Shown here: positions 1-8,816 of the stretch, in pieces | How positions within the stretch are numbered: position 1 is the stretch's first letter | Layout: each line of letters opens with the position of its first letter | NCBI RefSeq assembly: GCF_000518685.1 | Contig: NZ_KI912470.1 | Span: 191,599-255,598, forward strand | Length of the DNA: 64,000 nt | Direction: 5' to 3' | DNA from: Eubacterium xylanophilum ATCC 35991 | Lineage (GTDB): Bacteria > Bacillota > Clostridia > Lachnospirales > Lachnospiraceae | Notes under the pieces: generated by a model | What the model was told of the DNA's origin: nothing | What the model saw: the letters and a program-made list of their open reading frames with translations, nothing else | Databases searched by the model: none | Program-made: the position numbers and the translations under genes

Positions 1-329
1 GGAAGAGAAATGATGTTCTCGCCAACAATATAGCTAATGCTGATACTCCTGGTTACAAGAGAAAAGATGTTCAATTCGAGTCATTTCTTTCGTCGGCGAT
101 AGCTGGAACAGATTCGCTTGATGCAACTGTTGCCAATATTGATCTCAATGAGCTCAATAGCATGACATATACAGATCAAGTGGGTATGAGCTTCAGGTAT
201 GATGGAAATAATGTTGATATTAATACCGAGAATGTAGAACTTGCAAAGAATCAGCTCAAGTACTATACTCTCATGAATTCGATGAATGCTGAATTTTCAC
301 GACTCAAAGCAGCTATGAAGACAACATAG
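1..329 (+). CDS. flgB: Flagellar basal-body rod protein FlgB (5' end missing)
   Basis: FlgB is a proximal rod subunit exported by the flagellar type III system and assembled between the MS-ring and the distal rod. The open frame enters from the window edge and ends at TAG 327-329, so the first residues are missing. The visible start of the frame shows the rod-family signature NDVLANNIANADTPGYKRKD, and the C-terminus carries the helical export/assembly segment (ELAKNQLKYYTLMNSMNAEF). The next gene, flgC, starts 16 bases later, which fits the usual flgB-flgC-fliE order. The identification is secure; only the N-terminal boundary is unknown. Confidence 0.95.
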   Translation, partial: KRNDVLANNIANADTPGYKRKDVQFESFLSSAIAGTDSLDATVANIDLNELNSMTYTDQVGMSFRYDGNNVDINTENVELAKNQLKYYTLMNSMNAEFSRLKAAMKTT

Positions 330-345
330 TTAAAGGAGTGATTAT

Positions 346-783
346 ATGTCTGTTTTTGGAGCAATGGATATAAGCGCCACAGGTATGACGGCGCAACAGT
401 TGAGAACTGATATAATCGCACAGAATATTGCCAATGTCAATACGACCAGAGATGCGAATGGAAATCCCTACAAGAGAAAAACAGTGCGTTTTGAAGAAAA
501 GAGTTTTCCAACATTTGACGAGTCGCTCAGCATGGCAAATGGTCACACGGGAAAGGGCGTTAAAGTAACACAGATCGTAGAAGATCCCAGTCCCGGAAAT
601 ATGGTATATGACCCATCACATCCGGATGCTAATGAGGATGGATATGTAGTATATCCTAACGTTGATACGGTTACTGAGATGACCAATCTTATCGATGCGA
701 CCAGAGCTTATGAGGCCAATGTAACAGTGTTAAATTCTACCAAGAGTATGGCACTTAAGGCCTTGGATATATCAGGAACTTGA
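346..783 (+). CDS. flgC: Flagellar basal-body rod protein FlgC
   Basis: This is a proximal rod subunit of 145 aa, the usual length for FlgC. The N-terminus (MDISATGMTAQQLRTDIIAQ, followed by NIANVNT) is the flagellar rod/hook family signature. The C-terminus (TEMTNLIDATRAYEANVTVL) is the matching coiled-coil export and polymerisation segment. AAAGGAGTG lies about 6 bases before the ATG. It sits between flgB and fliE and is presumably co-transcribed with them. The call is confident. Confidence 0.97.
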   Translation: MSVFGAMDISATGMTAQQLRTDIIAQNIANVNTTRDANGNPYKRKTVRFEEKSFPTFDESLSMANGHTGKGVKVTQIVEDPSPGNMVYDPSHPDANEDGYVVYPNVDTVTEMTNLIDATRAYEANVTVLNSTKSMALKALDISGT

Positions 784-816
784 TGACATGTAGTTTGGGG
801 TAAAGGATGAGAATAA

Positions 817-1137
817 ATGGATATTTCTAAGATTAATGCAATTGATCCATTGGGGTCCGCCAGCATATATGGCAATTCAATCAGAGCTGTTGACAAGACA
901 GAGTCTGAGCAAAGTTTTGATTCTTTGTTATCATCTGCAATGGGGCTGATTAAGGAAACTGATGCCCTGAGTAATAAGGCAGAGGAAGAGGAAATCAAGT
1001 ATGCTATGGGTCGTTCAGATAGTATACATGATTTGCAAGTTGCTCAGCAGAAGGCGTCTGTGTCATTACAGTATACTGTGGCAGTGAAGAATGCGGCAGT
1101 AGAGGCCTATAAGTCTATTATCAACATGCAGTTTTAA
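817..1137 (+). CDS. fliE: Flagellar hook-basal body complex protein FliE
   Basis: FliE is the small protein that joins the MS-ring/export gate to the proximal rod. At 106 aa it matches the family length. The C-terminal half (IHDLQVAQQKASVSLQYTVA, then KNAAVEAYKSIINMQF) is the conserved FliE tail with the YK-I--MQ ending. A purine-rich AAAGGATG precedes the start. The position between flgC and fliF is canonical for Firmicutes and supports the assignment. Confidence 0.95.
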   Translation: MDISKINAIDPLGSASIYGNSIRAVDKTESEQSFDSLLSSAMGLIKETDALSNKAEEEEIKYAMGRSDSIHDLQVAQQKASVSLQYTVAVKNAAVEAYKSIINMQF

Positions 1138-1178
1138 TTAGCTGATTTTGCCAGAAAATATGAGGAGCGTATTCAACA

Positions 1179-2801
1179 ATGATGGAACAATTGGTATCCA
1201 TTAAGGATAAGATTTTAGATTTTTGGAATAAGTACACAACAAAGCAAAAAACTATCATCATATGTGTGGTATTGGCGATATTTTTTGCTATTGTTGTGTT
1301 GTCTTATGTTTTGACTAGGCCGACATATAAGCATCTTGCCACACTTTCGGATCCTGCACTTGCCAGTACTTTGTCTAGTTCACTGGACACTGAGGGGCTT
1401 GATTACAAGATGGAGTCAGATGATTCCGGAACAACGTCTTTTGATGTTGAGGAAAGTGATTATTCCAAGGCGGTTCTTGCAATGGGATCTAATGGAATTG
1501 TGGACACAGAGATGTCATGGGATGAGGCTCTTGAAAGTGATATGACCTCATCATCACTTGAAAAGCAAACCAAGATAACATTGGCTTTGCAGTCGTCTAT
1601 CAAGACTAATCTCATAAATTTTGAGAACGTGGAAGATGCCACAGTGATTATTGACAAGAAAAAAGACGATAAGACTATTTTATCTGAGTCAGAAGAAGCT
1701 TCGGTGAGCGTTACGCTCAAACTCACCAGTGGCAAGGAACTCAGTAAAGAGACGGCAACTGCTATGGCATACTACTTAACTAATGCCGTTGGAAATAAGT
1801 CAACAGACAATGTTGTCATTGTAGATACTGCTGGAAATCTTCTCTATGGAGCTAAGACAGATAATACTCTCGGTGGAACTATTTCAAGTACAGAGGATTA
1901 TAAGGCGAAGCTTCAGAAGACATTTGCAGAGCGTACAGAGAAGATGTTACTTAAAGCTGGTTTTGATGATGCGGATGTAAGTGAGCCGGCAATTAAGTTC
2001 AACATGGATAAGGTAAGCGAATTGGTAACTGAGTATTCTGTGGCAGAAGGACAGGATCAGGGTTATTATTCCAGTTCTTATGAGTATTCTTCTACAGGAA
2101 ATTCAGGAAGCGGAGGTGTTCCGGGAACTGATTCCAATACCGAAGAAACAGATTATATGCTTCAGGATTCCGGTTCATCAAATTCTGAGACGATATTAAA
2201 CAAGTACAATTATCTCCCTAACGAGGATGTAAAGAATATAGAAAAAGAAGTTGGAGCGGTTGTACCGGAAGAGTCTTCTGTTGGTGTTGTATTGACAAAA
2301 TACAAAAAGATATCACAGGAGTCACTTGAGGAATCGGGCGCTCTCAAAGATATGAGTTTTGAGGAATATGTTGATGCTAATAGTGCATCTACTGAGATAG
2401 ATGTGCCAGAAAATGTGATTCCGCTTATTGCAGCAGCAACGGGAATTGCTGAGAATAATATTAGCGTTGTGGCATATGAAAAACCAGTTTACGAAGCGAG
2501 CGAAGACAAGGGAATATTTGGCAATGTGACGAATTATCTCATGATAATTTTGGCAGTTCTCATTGCAGCGCTTCTCATATTCGTTATCATTAGGGGAACT
2601 TCACCTGTTGAGGTTACAGAGACTGAACCTGAGTTGTCAGTTGAGGATTTGCTCTCAACTACAGATGAGGAAGATAGCATTGATGATATCGAGATTTCAG
2701 AGAAATCTAAGATGCGACTTGCCATCGAAAAGATTATTGATGAGAATCCGGAGGCAGTTGCATTGTTGTTGCGAAATTGGATTAATGAAGATTGGGGGTA
2801 A
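1179..2801 (+). CDS. fliF: Flagellar MS-ring protein FliF
   Basis: FliF forms the membrane MS-ring on which the rotor and export gate assemble. At 540 aa it has the family architecture: a first membrane helix at about residues 24-45, a YscJ/FliF ring-building domain containing PTYKHLATLSDPALASTLSS, a variable Ser/Gly/Glu-rich periplasmic insert (about 285-345), a second membrane helix near 452-472, and an acidic cytoplasmic tail that should bind FliG (EKSKMRLAIEKIIDENPEA). Two ATGs are adjacent (1179 and 1182); GAGGAG at 1162-1167 serves either. fliG begins 6 bases after the stop. The call is secure. Confidence 0.97.
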   Translation: MMEQLVSIKDKILDFWNKYTTKQKTIIICVVLAIFFAIVVLSYVLTRPTYKHLATLSDPALASTLSSSLDTEGLDYKMESDDSGTTSFDVEESDYSKAVLAMGSNGIVDTEMSWDEALESDMTSSSLEKQTKITLALQSSIKTNLINFENVEDATVIIDKKKDDKTILSESEEASVSVTLKLTSGKELSKETATAMAYYLTNAVGNKSTDNVVIVDTAGNLLYGAKTDNTLGGTISSTEDYKAKLQKTFAERTEKMLLKAGFDDADVSEPAIKFNMDKVSELVTEYSVAEGQDQGYYSSSYEYSSTGNSGSGGVPGTDSNTEETDYMLQDSGSSNSETILNKYNYLPNEDVKNIEKEVGAVVPEESSVGVVLTKYKKISQESLEESGALKDMSFEEYVDANSASTEIDVPENVIPLIAAATGIAENNISVVAYEKPVYEASEDKGIFGNVTNYLMIILAVLIAALLIFVIIRGTSPVEVTETEPELSVEDLLSTTDEEDSIDDIEISEKSKMRLAIEKIIDENPEAVALLLRNWINEDWG

Positions 2802-2807
2802 TGCATA

Positions 2808-3818
2808 ATGGTTTCTATTGATGAAATGGATGGAATTCAGAAGGCGGCAATACTCCTAATTACTTTGGGACCGGAGAAGGCGTCTAGTATATTCAAACAT
2901 CTTAAGGACGAAGAAATAGAGCAATTGACACTTGAGATAGCCAATACTCGAAATGTGTCACCGGCTCAAAAAGAAATGGTATTAAATGAGTTTTACGAAG
3001 TCTGTCTTGCGCAGCAGTATATCGCAGAAGGTGGTATTGGATATGCAAAGGATCTTCTTCAGAAAGCTCTGGGTGAGGATAAAGCCAGTGCAGTTCTTGG
3101 AAAACTCACTGCATCTCTTCAGGTTAGACCATTTGAATTTATCAGAAAAACAGAGGCTTCGCAGATACTCAACTTTATTCAGGATGAGCATCCACAGACT
3201 ATAGCGCTTATCCTTTCATACCTGTCAGCCGGACAGGCTGCGGCGATTATCAGCACGCTTCCGCCAGAGAAACAGACAGATGTTGCAAAGCGTATTGCAC
3301 TCATGGATAGAACATCCCCTGATGTAATCAAGGAAGTTGAGGGAATTCTTGAACAGAAACTAGCTTCGCTTGTCAATCAGGATTATACGATTGTGGGCGG
3401 TATCGACTCAATCGTAGAGGTTTTGAATACAGTAGACAGAGGAACAGAGAAGCATATCATGGAGAATCTGGAAATCGAGGAGCCAGAGCTTGCAGACGAA
3501 ATTCGCAAGAAAATGTTCGTATTCGAGGATATTCTCATGCTGGACGACCGTTCTGTTCAGCGTGTGCTTAGAGAGGTTGAAAACGGTGAACTTGCTATTG
3601 CACTCAAGGGCTCCAACGAGGAAGTTCAGAGTCTCATTTTCAACAATATGTCTACACGTCTTGCAGCCATGATCAAAGAGGATATGGAATATATGGGTCC
3701 TGTGCGACTCAAGGATGTTGAGGAAGCTCAGCAGAAGATTGTTAATGTTATCAGAAGATTGGAAGATTCAGCTGAAATCGTTATTTCCAGAAGTGGAGGT
3801 GACGAGATAGTTGTCTAA
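2808..3818 (+). CDS. fliG: Flagellar motor switch protein FliG
   Basis: FliG is the rotor component of the C-ring that receives torque from MotA and joins FliF to FliM. At 336 aa it has the N-terminal FliF-binding domain (GIQKAAILLITLGPEKAS), the middle-domain EHPQTIALILSYL motif that contacts FliM, and the C-terminal torque domain with a charged helix (VEEPELADEIRKKMFVFEDI-like segment, LDDRSVQRVLREV). The last 8 bases overlap the start of fliH, implying translational coupling. All motifs expected for a functional protein are present. Confidence 0.97.
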   Translation: MVSIDEMDGIQKAAILLITLGPEKASSIFKHLKDEEIEQLTLEIANTRNVSPAQKEMVLNEFYEVCLAQQYIAEGGIGYAKDLLQKALGEDKASAVLGKLTASLQVRPFEFIRKTEASQILNFIQDEHPQTIALILSYLSAGQAAAIISTLPPEKQTDVAKRIALMDRTSPDVIKEVEGILEQKLASLVNQDYTIVGGIDSIVEVLNTVDRGTEKHIMENLEIEEPELADEIRKKMFVFEDILMLDDRSVQRVLREVENGELAIALKGSNEEVQSLIFNNMSTRLAAMIKEDMEYMGPVRLKDVEEAQQKIVNVIRRLEDSAEIVISRSGGDEIVV

Positions 3819-4683
3819 TCTAATAAAAAATGGATATATAAATGTCCAACAGGGTAAAGCTGTCGTTATTGACCATAGTGGCGATAATGGGGGCTTTGAT
3901 TCCTTTACAGAGGGAAAAAAGTTTAAGACTATTGCCGAACTTGAGGTTGAAAAGGGACTCCAGATGTATGGAGATCTTTCTATGGCAAGTATAATGGGTG
4001 AATCCGAAGAGGTTTCTGAAGTATTGCCGGAAAGTAAACCGGAGATACAATTCGATGAGGAGATTGAGGCGCAGGATATTTCTCTTGAAGAAAAGGCAAC
4101 TGCGCAGGCTGAGAAAATCGTAAATGAAGCCAGACAACTTGCAGAGCAGATTCAGCAAGAGGCGAAAGCTGCCGGTGAACAGCTTAAAGCCGAGGCTTAC
4201 GAAGAAGGACTTCATAGAGGGTATGAAGAGGGCATGAAGAAAGCTTCAGAGGAGCTTGATGCAAGAGAGCAAGAGATTTTAGAATTAGATAGAAAGTCCA
4301 AAGCAGAGTTGTCTCAGTGCATCGATACGATTGAACAAAAGTATGTGGGGATAGTTATGTCCTTGGTTGAGAAGTTAACGGGAAAAGTAGTTGAAAATAG
4401 TCCGGATGTGATTCTCTACTTGATAAAATCCGCCGCTAGAGATATGGAAAAATCAAGGGAGATTAAGATTAGAGTATGTACTGATGAACTGCCTGGTGTT
4501 GAAGCTTTGAAAAGTGAGATTCAAGCGGAAATCGGAGGGGATTGTACAGTTGAAATTGTACCGGACTCTGCCGTTAACGAGGGACAGTGTATCATTGAAA
4601 CTGAACACCAGATGGTTGACTGCGGTATTAAGACGCAACTCGAAATGTTGCAGAGAGATTTGTCGACGCTAATCGGGGAATGA
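3811..4683 (+). CDS. fliH: Flagellar assembly protein FliH
   Basis: FliH is the peripheral stator of the export ATPase FliI. This 290-aa protein has a long alanine/glutamate-rich coiled coil (about residues 90-170, with many A--E--- repeats) followed by the FliH/HrpE C-terminal domain ending in GIKTQLEMLQRDL. The start is a TTG at 3811 preceded by GTGGAGGTGA at the correct distance. No suitable ATG lies upstream without running deep into fliG. The C-terminus overlaps the ATG of fliI (ATGA). The weak sequence conservation typical of FliH means the call rests on domain layout and position, both of which agree. Confidence 0.93.
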   Translation: MSNLIKNGYINVQQGKAVVIDHSGDNGGFDSFTEGKKFKTIAELEVEKGLQMYGDLSMASIMGESEEVSEVLPESKPEIQFDEEIEAQDISLEEKATAQAEKIVNEARQLAEQIQQEAKAAGEQLKAEAYEEGLHRGYEEGMKKASEELDAREQEILELDRKSKAELSQCIDTIEQKYVGIVMSLVEKLTGKVVENSPDVILYLIKSAARDMEKSREIKIRVCTDELPGVEALKSEIQAEIGGDCTVEIVPDSAVNEGQCIIETEHQMVDCGIKTQLEMLQRDLSTLIGE

Positions 4684-6032
4684 CGGTGATTGATATGGAT
4701 ATGGCAAGTATTGTCAATATGGAACGATACGAAGGAATAATGACGAGAAGTTTTGTTAAACCTCTTGGAAAAGTTGCCAAGGTTGTTGGATTGACAGTTG
4801 AGTCAATTGGCCCCGAGGCAAAACTCAACGACTTATGCCTTATTAAGTCACATGCAAATGCTGGAGTGGTAAAGGCTGAAGTGGTGGGCTTTAGAGATGA
4901 CAGAGTTCTTCTTATGCCCTATGATAACGTAGAGGGAGTCGGACCTGGAAGTTGGGTGGAAAATACGGGAAGACCGCTGATGGTAAAGGTGTCCGATGAC
5001 TTGCTTGGAAAGACACTTGATGGAGTGGGAAATGTCATAAGCGGTGAAGAGCTGGATGAATATTGTCCGGCATACTCAGTTGAAGCGGAGCCGCCGGATC
5101 CCATGAAAAGAGAAATGATATCAGATCACCTGGCGCTGGGAGTAAAAGCAGTAGATGGGTTGATTACTGTCGGCAAGGGGCAAAGGATTGGCATATTTGC
5201 CGGAAGTGGTGTTGGAAAGAGTACCCTGATGGGAATGTTTGCCCGCAATACCAAGGCAGACATAAACATAATTGCCCTCATCGGAGAGCGTGGACGTGAG
5301 GTAAGAGAGTTTATAGAAAGAGATTTGGGGAGTGAAGGTATGGCCCGCTCTGTGGTGGTTGTTGCCACATCGGACAAACCTGCGCTCATAAGAAATAAAG
5401 CCGCTAAGACAGCTACGGCTATTGCGGAATATTTTCGAGATCAGGGAAAAGATGTATTGTTGATGATGGACAATCTGACGCGATTTTCCATGGCACAGCG
5501 AGAGATTGGGCTGGCGTCCGGGGAACCGCCTGTATCAAGGGGATATCCACCGAGTGTTTATGCGGAAATGCCAAAGTTGTTAGAGAGAGCGGGGAATTCT
5601 GAAGTTGGAAGTATAACAGGGCTCTATGCAGTGTTGGTAGATGGTGATGACTTCAATGAACCTATATCCGACACAGCCAGAGGTATCCTCGATGGGCATA
5701 TAGTTTTATCAAGAGCGATGGCTCAGAAGAATCATTATCCGGCTATCGACGTGCTGCAGAGCATTTCTCGTGTTATGTCGGCGGTGGCTTCACCTGAGCA
5801 CAAGAAGCTTGCCGGTACGCTGAAAAATGTTCTGGCAACATATAGTGAGGCGGAGGATTTGATAAATATCGGCGCATACAGACCGGGATCAAACAAGTCT
5901 ATTGATTTTGCCATTGAGAAGATTGATGCTGTGAATGAATTTTTGATGCAAGGCACAGAGGAGAAGTTTACTTTCGAGGAAACACTTGAAAGAATGGCTG
6001 CTATTTTTGACGATGGGGGAGCAGTTGGATAA
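4680..6032 (+). CDS. fliI: Flagellum-specific ATP synthase FliI
   Basis: FliI is the hexameric ATPase that energises flagellar type III export, a relative of the F1 beta subunit. This 450-aa protein shows the P-loop GSGVGKST at residues 175-182, Walker B (DVLLMMDNLTRFSMAQREIG), and the family signature PPVSRGYPPSVYAEMPKLLE. The start overlaps the fliH stop by the ATGA arrangement. An in-frame ATG at 4695 is an alternative but has no better ribosome site. Length and motifs match active FliI proteins. Confidence 0.98.
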   Translation: MTVIDMDMASIVNMERYEGIMTRSFVKPLGKVAKVVGLTVESIGPEAKLNDLCLIKSHANAGVVKAEVVGFRDDRVLLMPYDNVEGVGPGSWVENTGRPLMVKVSDDLLGKTLDGVGNVISGEELDEYCPAYSVEAEPPDPMKREMISDHLALGVKAVDGLITVGKGQRIGIFAGSGVGKSTLMGMFARNTKADINIIALIGERGREVREFIERDLGSEGMARSVVVVATSDKPALIRNKAAKTATAIAEYFRDQGKDVLLMMDNLTRFSMAQREIGLASGEPPVSRGYPPSVYAEMPKLLERAGNSEVGSITGLYAVLVDGDDFNEPISDTARGILDGHIVLSRAMAQKNHYPAIDVLQSISRVMSAVASPEHKKLAGTLKNVLATYSEAEDLINIGAYRPGSNKSIDFAIEKIDAVNEFLMQGTEEKFTFEETLERMAAIFDDGGAVG

Positions 6033-6045
6033 GGGAAAGTGATGC

Positions 6046-6516
6046 ATGGAGGTGAGTCTTTTGGCCAGGTTTAATTTTTCAATGCAGAATATCCTTGACA
6101 TGAAGGAAAAGTTAGAAGAACAGGCAAAAAACGAGTATGCTGAAGCCAACATGCGTCTCATGGACGAGCAGGAAAAGGAAGCTGCGCTGGCAAAAAGACA
6201 GGAGCAGGCTGAGATAAGACTTGCCCAGATGCTTCATGAGCAACTTGCAGTGATGGAGATTAGACGGCGAGAAGAAGCTGTTGAGATATTAAAAATGTAC
6301 AAAAAACAGCAACAATTAGCTGTCAAACGCTGTGAGAAAGAAGTGGAAGCTGCAAGAGAGCGACTGCAACTTGCCATGCAGGAGCGAAAAATGTATGAGA
6401 AACTTAGAGAAAAAGCCTTTGAAAAGTTTCTCAAAGAGGAGCTGGATAAGGAGCAAAAGGAAGTTGATGAGCGCAATAGCTATCAATACGGTACTGCAGC
6501 GCAAACATCAAATTAG
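6046..6516 (+). CDS. fliJ: Flagellar export chaperone FliJ
   Basis: FliJ is the short coiled-coil stalk protein of the FliHIJ export ATPase. The predicted product is helical throughout, rich in E, K, R, Q and A, with the family opening RFNFSMQNILDMKE. Two starts are possible: ATG 6046 (weak upstream AAGGGAAAG) and TTG 6061. GGAGGTGA at 6048-6055 lies inside the longer reading frame at ideal spacing for the TTG. FliJ proteins usually begin a few residues before the RF-F motif, so the TTG start (151 aa) is quite plausible. Position after fliI supports the identity. Confidence 0.88.
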   Translation: MEVSLLARFNFSMQNILDMKEKLEEQAKNEYAEANMRLMDEQEKEAALAKRQEQAEIRLAQMLHEQLAVMEIRRREEAVEILKMYKKQQQLAVKRCEKEVEAARERLQLAMQERKMYEKLREKAFEKFLKEELDKEQKEVDERNSYQYGTAAQTSN

Positions 6517-6537
6517 CAATAGAGATTGGAGATTAAG

Positions 6538-7287
6538 ATGGCAGATAAGAATAAAGATGCAGATAATACTGTTGAAAAAGAAGAGGGCGCCGGTAGCAAG
6601 GTGCTGACTATCGTGATAGTGTTGCTCATAATACTGATATGGCTTGCTGCGTTTGTTGCACTTGTTAAAATGGACGTAGGTGGCTTTGGAAGTGAAGTTT
6701 TGGCGCCGGTTGTAAAGGATGTGCCGGTGGTTAATATGATTCTTCCGTCAAAGGTGACAGAGGAAAAGAAGGATCCATCACTCTATACCAATCTTGACGA
6801 GGCAAATGCTAAAATCAAGGATTTGGAGGCACAGCTAGCCAAGGCTAAGAGCAGTGGCTCTGCAAGTAGTGACGAGGTCAAAGAATTAAAGGCAGAAGTT
6901 GATAGATTAAAGAAGTTCGAATCTCAGCAGAGGGCCTTCGAGCAGAGAGTTAAGGAATTTGACGAGGGAGTTGTCTACAATGACAAGGCTCCTGAATTAG
7001 AGGAATACAAGAAGTACTATGAACAGATTTCTCCTGATAATGCGGAGAATATTTATAAAAAAGTTCTCAAGGATTATCAGCATGAACAGGCGATTAAGAA
7101 ACAGGGAACAGTATATAGTAAGATGGATGCCAAGAAAGCTGCAGCTGTTCTTGAGACCATGGCAACGGACATAGGTCTTGTGGCTAAGATTCTTGATACT
7201 ATGACAGAATCAAAGAGCGCGGCAATACTCAATGAAATGACACCGGAAACTGCCGCTCAGATAACAACGAAGATGACTTCAAAGTAG
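6538..7287 (+). CDS. ylxF: YlxF/MotE-like flagellar membrane protein
   Basis: This protein has a single N-terminal membrane helix (about residues 22-43), a periplasmic/extracellular coiled coil (KIKDLEAQLAKAKSS, then DEVKELKAEVDRLKKFESQ), and a C-terminal MgtE-N-like helical domain (MDAKKAAAVLETMATDIGLV, AKILDTMTESKSAAILNEM). This layout is that of MotE, a chaperone/stabiliser of the motor in proteobacteria, and of B. subtilis YlxF, which occupies the same place between fliJ and fliK. The chosen start is ATG 6538, preceded by TTGGAGAT. A longer TTG frame from 6526 would read through that ribosome site. The molecular role in Gram-positives is not established. Confidence 0.8.
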   Translation: MADKNKDADNTVEKEEGAGSKVLTIVIVLLIILIWLAAFVALVKMDVGGFGSEVLAPVVKDVPVVNMILPSKVTEEKKDPSLYTNLDEANAKIKDLEAQLAKAKSSGSASSDEVKELKAEVDRLKKFESQQRAFEQRVKEFDEGVVYNDKAPELEEYKKYYEQISPDNAENIYKKVLKDYQHEQAIKKQGTVYSKMDAKKAAAVLETMATDIGLVAKILDTMTESKSAAILNEMTPETAAQITTKMTSK

Positions 7288-7318
7288 AAAAATCATATAA
7301 TTCTTTTATCAAATAGTA

Positions 7319-7345
7319 TAATATTTCTCCGACCTATGTCGATAT
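7319..7345 (+). promoter_or_regulatory. Possible sigma-28 promoter before fliK
   Basis: TAAT (7319-7322), 15 bases, then GTCGATAT (7338-7345) resembles the sigma-D/sigma-28 pattern TAAA-N15-GCCGATAT with two mismatches. A sigma-A -10 hexamer TATAAT overlaps at 7317-7322 but lacks a convincing -35. It lies in the 139-base gap between ylxF and fliK, the largest in this part of the operon. The assignment rests on a pattern match alone. Confidence 0.35.
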
Positions 7346-7373
7346 ATTTAAAGACAGAATTTTACTTTATATT

Positions 7374-7395
7374 TACCAGGGCAAATGCCCTGGTA
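7374..7395 (+). repeat. Perfect hairpin in the fliK leader
   Basis: TACCAGGGC and GCCCTGGTA form a perfect 9-bp GC-rich stem with an AAAT loop. No T-run follows, so it is not a classical intrinsic terminator. It lies 31 bases before the fliK start and 18 bases before its GAGGAGG ribosome site. An mRNA processing or stability element, or a protein-binding dyad, is possible. Confidence 0.7.
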
Positions 7396-7426
7396 GATGT
7401 GGAATTAAAGCGAGGAGGATGGACAG

Positions 7427-8803
7427 ATGCAATCACAAAGCATATCGATGCAATTCACGACGATTCAATCTGCTTCGACCGGAAAGACCACAAAAGTAAA
7501 AGAATCCAATTTTGACAACTTCATGTCAAAAGTGTCTTCGAATGTTAATAATAACCAGGATTCTAAAAGCGATTTTAATGCGGACAAACAAACAACAAAA
7601 GCCCAGGGGACAGATGAAGAGTACAAGAATGATGGGGATTATAGGCAGAGAAGAGCAGAATTGAATAGTAAGACAGAAGTCAGATCAAAGGACGAATTTA
7701 CTGAAGAAGATTTCGAGAAAGTCGAAGAAAAGATTGTAGATCTTCTTGAAGATACCTTTGGTATGTCGAGAGATCAGGTGGAAGACATTATGAATCAGCT
7801 CGGAATTACGTGTGCTAGTTTCACACTCGTAGTTACAGAGATGACAATTGATGCCACAAGCCTAAGAGCTTTTGTGATGGAAGCTCACGGAATTGAAGAT
7901 GTCAATGCATTCCTCACTTCAGACAAGCTCGTGACAGAGCTTAACAATCTAATGAATGGAATCGAAGATATTCTGGATGAAATGCTTGGAATTGACATGA
8001 AGAATCTCAATGATTCAAGTATGAATTATCTCAAAGAGTTCTCAGAAAAGTTTTCAAAAATCATGGAAGATTTTGTAAATGGACAAAGTGAAGAACAGAG
8101 GGAAGTTACCGCAGAAACTCAGGCGAGTGTTCAAAGCGATTTGCAGGACGACTTGAATGCTCAGAACACAGATGCTGTGGATGACGCCAATGGATCTGAG
8201 ATTACAATCGAAGTCACCGGTGAGAGTAAAACCGGAGATTCATCGAATAATCAAGGTGAAATGTCCCGACAGGGCGACAATGGCAATCAGTTAAATGCTT
8301 TTGTTGAAAATCTCAATCAAAATTTCAACGCTAATGCTGTTGATGGGGAGATTAGTGAGGCTACAACAGGAGTTTCATTTGATCAGATTGTAAATCAAGT
8401 CGTCAAACAGATTAAGATCAGGGTAATGCCTCAGACAACGAGTATGGAGCTTATGCTAAACCCTGCAACCCTTGGAAGAGTCAATCTCAGTGTTATGACT
8501 AGAGAAGGAGTTGCAACTGCGACATTGACAGTGCAGAATGAATATGCGAAGGAAGCACTTGAAAGTCAGATTGTAACACTCAGAGAGAATCTTGAAAACC
8601 AGGGACTCAAGGTTGAATCTGTGGAAGTAAATGTTTCAAACTTTGGATTTAAGAACCAGGAGGATTCAAACAATCAGAACCTAAATGGAAAGCCTAAGAA
8701 ACGTATTAAGGTAGGAAGGGGAACCAATCAAAGCGAAGAAGTTCCTGAAGAGGAGAACAATGCTGCTACAAATCCGGATGGAGTTGTAGATTTTACAGCA
8801 TAG
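7427..8803 (+). CDS. fliK: Flagellar hook-length control protein FliK
   Basis: FliK is the secreted molecular ruler that sets hook length and switches export specificity through FlhB. This 458-aa protein has a low-complexity, polar N-terminal and central region (rich in N, D, E, Q, S) and the conserved C-terminal Flg_hook domain (about residues 325-420). The latter contains MELMLNPATLGRVNLSVMT and the helix YAKEALESQIVTLRENLENQ. GGAGG at 7414-7418 is 8 bases from the ATG. Position before flgD and the domain pattern make the call safe even though the first two thirds are not conserved. Confidence 0.93.
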   Translation: MQSQSISMQFTTIQSASTGKTTKVKESNFDNFMSKVSSNVNNNQDSKSDFNADKQTTKAQGTDEEYKNDGDYRQRRAELNSKTEVRSKDEFTEEDFEKVEEKIVDLLEDTFGMSRDQVEDIMNQLGITCASFTLVVTEMTIDATSLRAFVMEAHGIEDVNAFLTSDKLVTELNNLMNGIEDILDEMLGIDMKNLNDSSMNYLKEFSEKFSKIMEDFVNGQSEEQREVTAETQASVQSDLQDDLNAQNTDAVDDANGSEITIEVTGESKTGDSSNNQGEMSRQGDNGNQLNAFVENLNQNFNANAVDGEISEATTGVSFDQIVNQVVKQIKIRVMPQTTSMELMLNPATLGRVNLSVMTREGVATATLTVQNEYAKEALESQIVTLRENLENQGLKVESVEVNVSNFGFKNQEDSNNQNLNGKPKKRIKVGRGTNQSEEVPEEENNAATNPDGVVDFTA

Positions 8804-8816
8804 AAAGGAGAACGCT

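Noticed and set aside
3811..3818. The fliG-fliH overlap as a possible frameshift or fusion
   Set aside because: Both proteins are complete, and a proper ribosome site serves the TTG start of fliH; short overlaps are normal in this operon.
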